Assembly (NCBI GenBank): GCA_017405805.1
Contig: JAFQZU010000011.1
Span: 1 to 62,108 of the forward strand
DNA: 62,108 nucleotides
Source: Lachnospiraceae bacterium
GTDB lineage: Bacteria > Bacillota > Clostridia > Lachnospirales > Lachnospiraceae
Direction: 5' to 3'
The notes beneath the pieces were generated by a model. That model ran no database searches, was not told the origin of the DNA, and saw only the letters and a list, made by a program, of their open reading frames with translations. Positions 58,327-62,108 of this stretch are shown one piece after another. How positions within the stretch are numbered: the stretch's first letter is position 1; every line of letters begins with the position of its first letter. Both the position numbers and the translations under genes were made by a program.

Positions 58327-58914
58327 ATGGACTTTGAAGAAAGATTTGCACAGGCACAGGCGAAACTTGACGAGCTGAAGGCAAAGATCAACGCTTCCCT
58401 TGACTCCACGAAAGCGGCATATCAGAAAGAAGCATCGGACAAACTGGTCGAGATCGACACTGCGATTGAAAAATTCGCCGAGGAGATCGAGGCAGAGCTG
58501 GGGGAAAACTTCAGCTATATGAAAGAGCAGGCCAGGAAGGATGCCGCCTCGATCGGCGAGTCCTTTGATAAGCTCGACGAGAGGGTACAGGACAAGATCG
58601 ACGATGATGTCGATGCGGTAGAAGGCGATATCAGCGCGGCCGAAGAGAATCTCCGCATCGTCAAGGACCGCGCAGACGGCAAGCTGAATGCCGCCCGCCT
58701 CAAAGTCCAGATGCACCAGGAGCAGATCCGCGACAAGATCGAAGCTAAGAAGACTTCCTTCGATAAGGCTGCGCAGGAAGCGCTGATCACGGATCTTCTT
58801 GACTATGCGGACGACTGCCAGAAGATCGCATACGCATACGCCATGGAAGCTGAGCTCGCCATTATGGATGCGTGTGACGAGATCAAGGATTACAAAGAGA
58901 AATACGGCGAATAA
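58327..58914 (+). CDS. Acidic coiled-coil protein (phasin/apolipoprotein-like)
   Basis: 195 aa, almost wholly alpha-helical: charged heptads from MDFEERFAQAQAKLDELKAKI to about residue 160, then a helical end (DLLDYADDCQKIAYAYAMEAELAIMDACDEIKDY). No membrane helix, signal peptide or enzyme motif. AGGAGG lies 6 bases upstream; a -10 TATAAT (58274-58279) is present without a good -35, and a strong terminator follows. The amphipathic helices could coat a lipid or envelope surface, but the function is not known. Confidence 0.85.
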   Translation: MDFEERFAQAQAKLDELKAKINASLDSTKAAYQKEASDKLVEIDTAIEKFAEEIEAELGENFSYMKEQARKDAASIGESFDKLDERVQDKIDDDVDAVEGDISAAEENLRIVKDRADGKLNAARLKVQMHQEQIRDKIEAKKTSFDKAAQEALITDLLDYADDCQKIAYAYAMEAELAIMDACDEIKDYKEKYGE

Positions 58915-58933
58915 TACATAGCCGGACGAATGA

Positions 58934-58974
58934 AACTGCCGCACCGGGAAATACTTCCCGGTGCGGCAGTTTTT
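58934..58974. terminator. Bidirectional terminator
   Basis: AACTGCCGCACCGGGAA/TTCCCGGTGCGGCAGTT, a 17-bp perfect stem with a 4-base loop and T runs on both sides, between the convergent coiled-coil gene and the MscS gene. Confidence 0.92.
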
Positions 58975-58983
58975 ACGCTTTCA

Positions 58984-61911
58984 TCATTCCGTTTTAGCGC
59001 AGATCTTTATCTCCCCGCGCTCTGCCATGGACTGCAGTGTCTCATTCAGATCCTTACGGATGCTTTCGATCCACTCTTCGGAACCCCCGGCAGAAACGCC
59101 GACAGTCATGACGCCGTCGGCAAGATCGACGATACCGTCGAATTTCGGCCCGCTGATGATATGGGGATTCTTCTGTTTTACCTTCAGAAGCTCCTGTTCG
59201 AACAGGTTCTTCAGATCCTCCAGGGACGTGGTGATGGGTACATTGAATCTGATCCGGCAGACGGATGTCTGTTTGCTGTAATTGACTACGCTTCCGATCT
59301 CGTGATTGCTGATGATCTTGACATCATTGTTTCCATTGATCAGTTTGGTCGATCTTACGCCGATCTCGTCCACTTTCCCCTTAAAGTTCTCGATCTCGAC
59401 GATATCGCCGACGTAATATGTCCTCTCGAAGACAATACTCAGGCCTGCCAGGATATCCGATACGATATCCTTGGCACCCAGCGATACCGCAAAGGACATA
59501 ATACCGACCGAGGCGAGGAGCGTCGTGGTATCGACGCCCAGAAAGCGCAGTGAGACGCAGACTGCTCCTATGAACATGGCGTAATTGATAAAGCTGCGGA
59601 TGAGCTTAATCACCGTCTCTCCCTTGGCGTCCGTCAGACCCGTCAGGATGTTCGTGACCGCTTTTATGACCAGATAAGCCAGATACTCAATACAGAAGGT
59701 CACGATCACGGCGATGAAGGAGAAAAGGTTGACGCCTCTTGTCCAGTCTCCCCGCATCACAAAGGTCAGGACAGAATGCCTGGATAAAGAAGTGTTTCCG
59801 AAGGCGATCAGGATCATGACCACGATCAGGATACCGATGAGGATCTGCATGACCGTTTTCGTCTTCATTTCCGGCAGCATGTCACTCCAGCTCTCGGCGG
59901 CCGATTTCACGGCTTCCGGTCTGTTCTCCATTTTCTGCCTGTACCCGTCCAGCACCTTAGACATCTCGGCAATGCATCGCTCGTAATTCTCATCTGTATA
60001 CTCTTTGAGCGCATACCGGGCCGTGACTGTATAGCCGGCCAGAAACAGGCCGCCGGAGATCAGCGCCAGCAGAAGGGCGATGATCAGCATATCGGTACTG
60101 TCTTTCATGTAAAAATACAGACTGTCTCCCAATGCACCGACGATGCCGTAATACCATTTTCCGTTGATGCAGTAAAAGTTCATGTACCGGTCTTTCAGTT
60201 CCCTGACATCCATCCCGAGTTTTTGGGCATCCATCCCTTCGTATGCCTTCGTACTGCAGGACAGCACCATGTGCGTATCCGGGTCGATCTCCATGAGCAT
60301 CCTTTTGCCCGTCCGCATCTTATCGTAGACCTGTTCCTCTGTCTCCTCCTCCGCTTTGTCTTCCGCCGCCGCAGTATCGGAAGGCGGCATTGCCATCACA
60401 AGGGCGCCAAAAGCCCCTTCCTCTCCGGGAATAGTATAGCGCACCCCGATAAAAGAATATGTCTCTCCGGTGATCATATCCTTTTCGGATTCATGTGCTA
60501 TGACCGGCACGCCTTTGAGAAGCCGTCTGAAATCATAAAAAGAATCGCTCCGGTCCACCGGCAGGACAAATCCCGTATAATCCCTGCTGCAGGCCGTTTC
60601 TTTACCGTTTTGATCATAGACGATGATATAGTCTGCGGATACGGCTTTCGCGATCTGCTCCAGTTTATTTCTTTCCATGAGCGAAGGATCCGCGGTGAGC
60701 ATGGAGGAGACCATTGTCCCAAGGTTTTTATTTCTTTCCTCCCCCATCACCCGGAGTGACTGCTCAGTACTTTGCTCATCCTCCATCCGTGCCTCGAGCA
60801 TATCCAGCACATTGCTCCCGATGCGGTTTTCCTGATACATATACTGTACCATCACTGTCAGAAAAGCGAACAAAGTGACCAGGAGCACAGACAGCGCAGC
60901 CAGTCTTGCCGTGCGTCTCTTCACGACCGCCGGACTGTATTTTATTCTCTGTTTCTCATCCAGGCTTTCTCTTTCCACCATCCACTGCACGGAGAAGCAC
61001 CAGGTGATCAGACCCGTCAGCATGACGGCGACAAAAATGACCTGTGCAGCGATGTCCGCTATAATGGCCAGCCTCTCTCCTTCGACACTGCTGCAGCACA
61101 CTGACGTAAAGCCGAGATTCTCTAATTCTATCGGAAAACAGATGTACTCCTTGCCCTGATCCGTGCGGAGGGAGAATGATTCTTTTTTCAGATCTTCTGC
61201 GGAGATCCCCAGATCCTGCAGCGTATCATACGCGGAAAAGCCGCTCGTCTTCTGCAGTAAAGCCGTGCCGTCCCCCTGCGCGGAAGCCTGGTCGGAAGAA
61301 GACGCGGAAGGAACCATAAAGACCTCAACGTCCTTAAACGATTCGACCGCTTCCGTCAGACTCTCCGTAAACATATGCGACGCGATATATTCCTCATACT
61401 TCCTGACGGGCGTCCATCTGAGATAATACCACTCCCCGGCGATCTGCCCGCTGGTCAGAAGTACCTGGACCGTTTCCGCTCCGGATGCGGCCTTCATCTC
61501 TGTCCTGGTCTGTTTGTACTCATCGGTGATGATTTCCGGCAGGAGCGCAGGAAACAGCCCTTCCGCTTCCGGCGGGAGCTCTGCTGTCCCGTTATGGATG
61601 CGGACCACCATGCTGTTTTCATTCATGCGCGTCCCCGTAAAGACGCCTTCACTGATCTGGGCCGCAAGCCGGATGGCAGCCAGCCGGACGCGGATATTTT
61701 CGCCTTCACGGAAGTCCTGCCCGATCGTCTCCGTCGTTCTGCTGTATTCCTCCGCCATGCTGCGGATCGCCTCTGTCTTGTACATGCTGTCTGTCTCGAT
61801 CAGTTTGCCGAAATGACGCTGGTCGATCGCAAGCATGACAGTCAGATAGACGAGCAGGAATACGACCGCCAACGCTATAGTTTTTCCCAGTCTCTTAACC
61901 GGATCCTTCAT
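58984..61911 (-). CDS. Multidomain mechanosensitive (MscS-family) channel with extracytoplasmic sensor regions
   Basis: 975 aa. An N-terminal transmembrane helix (about 10-29) is followed by a long extracytoplasmic domain with Cache-like features (to about 285), a helix (VIFVAVMLTGLITWCFSVQW), another helix (LAALSVLLVTLFAFLTVMVQYMY) and a second extracytoplasmic sensor region (about 355-630) with PAS/Cache-like strands (ADYIIVYDQNGKETACS). Further helices lead to the MscS core (about 770-965): LGVDTTTLLASVGIMSFAVSLGAKDIVSDILAGLSIVFERTYYVGDIVEI, then the beta domain. The sensor parts suggest ligand-gated rather than purely tension-gated opening (inference). Confidence 0.85.
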   Translation of the reverse strand: MKDPVKRLGKTIALAVVFLLVYLTVMLAIDQRHFGKLIETDSMYKTEAIRSMAEEYSRTTETIGQDFREGENIRVRLAAIRLAAQISEGVFTGTRMNENSMVVRIHNGTAELPPEAEGLFPALLPEIITDEYKQTRTEMKAASGAETVQVLLTSGQIAGEWYYLRWTPVRKYEEYIASHMFTESLTEAVESFKDVEVFMVPSASSSDQASAQGDGTALLQKTSGFSAYDTLQDLGISAEDLKKESFSLRTDQGKEYICFPIELENLGFTSVCCSSVEGERLAIIADIAAQVIFVAVMLTGLITWCFSVQWMVERESLDEKQRIKYSPAVVKRRTARLAALSVLLVTLFAFLTVMVQYMYQENRIGSNVLDMLEARMEDEQSTEQSLRVMGEERNKNLGTMVSSMLTADPSLMERNKLEQIAKAVSADYIIVYDQNGKETACSRDYTGFVLPVDRSDSFYDFRRLLKGVPVIAHESEKDMITGETYSFIGVRYTIPGEEGAFGALVMAMPPSDTAAAEDKAEEETEEQVYDKMRTGKRMLMEIDPDTHMVLSCSTKAYEGMDAQKLGMDVRELKDRYMNFYCINGKWYYGIVGALGDSLYFYMKDSTDMLIIALLLALISGGLFLAGYTVTARYALKEYTDENYERCIAEMSKVLDGYRQKMENRPEAVKSAAESWSDMLPEMKTKTVMQILIGILIVVMILIAFGNTSLSRHSVLTFVMRGDWTRGVNLFSFIAVIVTFCIEYLAYLVIKAVTNILTGLTDAKGETVIKLIRSFINYAMFIGAVCVSLRFLGVDTTTLLASVGIMSFAVSLGAKDIVSDILAGLSIVFERTYYVGDIVEIENFKGKVDEIGVRSTKLINGNNDVKIISNHEIGSVVNYSKQTSVCRIRFNVPITTSLEDLKNLFEQELLKVKQKNPHIISGPKFDGIVDLADGVMTVGVSAGGSEEWIESIRKDLNETLQSMAERGEIKICAKTE

Positions 61912-61936
61912 AGTGCTTCCACTTTCTCATCAGGCT

Positions 61937-62108
61937 TTATTTGCCGACACGCTCCATCAGAACTATGGTCTCGACATTCGCAGTCCAGGGAAACTGATCC
62001 ACGCACACGCCTCTTACCGGCCGGTAGCCCGCCTTCACGAAGGACGGCAGGTCTCTCGCCAGACTCGTGGGCTTACAGGAGATATAGAGGATATACTCTA
62101 CGCCGTAC
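61937..62108 (-). CDS. 23S rRNA (uracil-5-)-methyltransferase, RlmD/RlmCD type (C-terminal part)
   Basis: Only the last 56 or so residues are in the window; the gene runs off the right edge. The visible end VEYILYISCKPTSLARDL, then GYRPVRGVCVDQFPWTANVETIVLMERVGK, matches the C-terminus of the TrmA/RumA family, including the SCxPxxLARDL strand and the HVETVVL-type ending (here NVETIVL). TAA stop at 61937-61939. Which uracil is methylated cannot be told from this fragment. Confidence 0.85.
   Translation of the reverse strand, partial: YGVEYILYISCKPTSLARDLPSFVKAGYRPVRGVCVDQFPWTANVETIVLMERVGK

Overview
The window looks like chromosomal DNA from a Gram-positive anaerobe of the class Clostridia, most likely a Lachnospiraceae-type gut bacterium with moderately high GC. 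This is inferred from gene order and protein style: an mraZ-rsmH-ftsL-pbp-mraY-murD-ftsW-ftsQ division/cell-wall cluster, a ylxM-ffh-rpsP-khpA-rimM-trmD-rplS block, an rpmF-plsX-acpP-rnc-smc-ftsY block, acetate kinase, SigA-like promoters (TTGACA/TATAAT, 17 bp) and strong AGGAGG ribosome binding sites. No phage or transposase gene was found; most of the window is core chromosome.

Layout. 1-467: an 80-bp tandem repeat array and the ilvC terminator. 468-8757 (minus): branched-chain amino acid synthesis (ilvC, ilvN, ilvH, ilvB), tyrS, the phospholipid genes gpsA and plsY, and the ribosome GTPase der. 8933-10168 (plus): a PRPP synthetase. 10169-11303: 1.1 kb without genes, holding two divergent copies of a roughly 180-nt structured element whose stems covary. 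11304-18072 (minus): yraN, rnhB, lepB, rbgA, rplS, trmD, rimM, khpA, rpsP, ffh, ylxM. 18136-25976 (minus): a membrane-anchored degenerate GH25 protein, threonine dehydratase, ftsY, smc, rnc, acpP; then plsX, rpmF and ackA to 28696. 28956-30242 (plus): tmcAL with an in-frame 12-bp repeat expansion, followed at its stop codon by a second 80-bp array (to about 31010).

31104-34401: a three-domain ADP-ribose hydrolase fusion (minus) and an FtsK-like protein without Walker residues (plus), followed by a tight DnaA-box cluster, tRNA-Ala and then the division cluster ftsZ-ftsQ-ftsW-murD-mraY-pbp-ftsL-rsmH-mraZ (34789-44857, minus), where mraZ has a promoter and MraZ boxes. 44969-53414 (minus): lgt, ychF preceded by an aldo/keto reductase remnant, a BMP-type nucleoside ABC importer (two permeases, ATPase, lipoprotein) and xpt, together a purine uptake and salvage unit. 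53654-58213 (plus): an operon of a reductase/AMP-ligase fusion, a small Cys/His protein and an Fe-S GMC oxidoreductase, behind a promoter overlapped by an inverted repeat. 58327-62108: a coiled-coil protein, a large sensor-MscS channel and the end of an RlmD-type 23S rRNA methyltransferase.

Most distinctive are: (i) the paired structured elements at 10.27-11.26 kb; (ii) the two dispersed 80-bp arrays built from GTGGTCAC/TGACCAC boxes; (iii) the DnaA-box cluster beside a dead FtsK-like protein; (iv) the acyl reductase/ligase-GMC operon; and (v) frequent short tandem duplications at gene ends. Functions are inferred by reading motifs; no database search was run.
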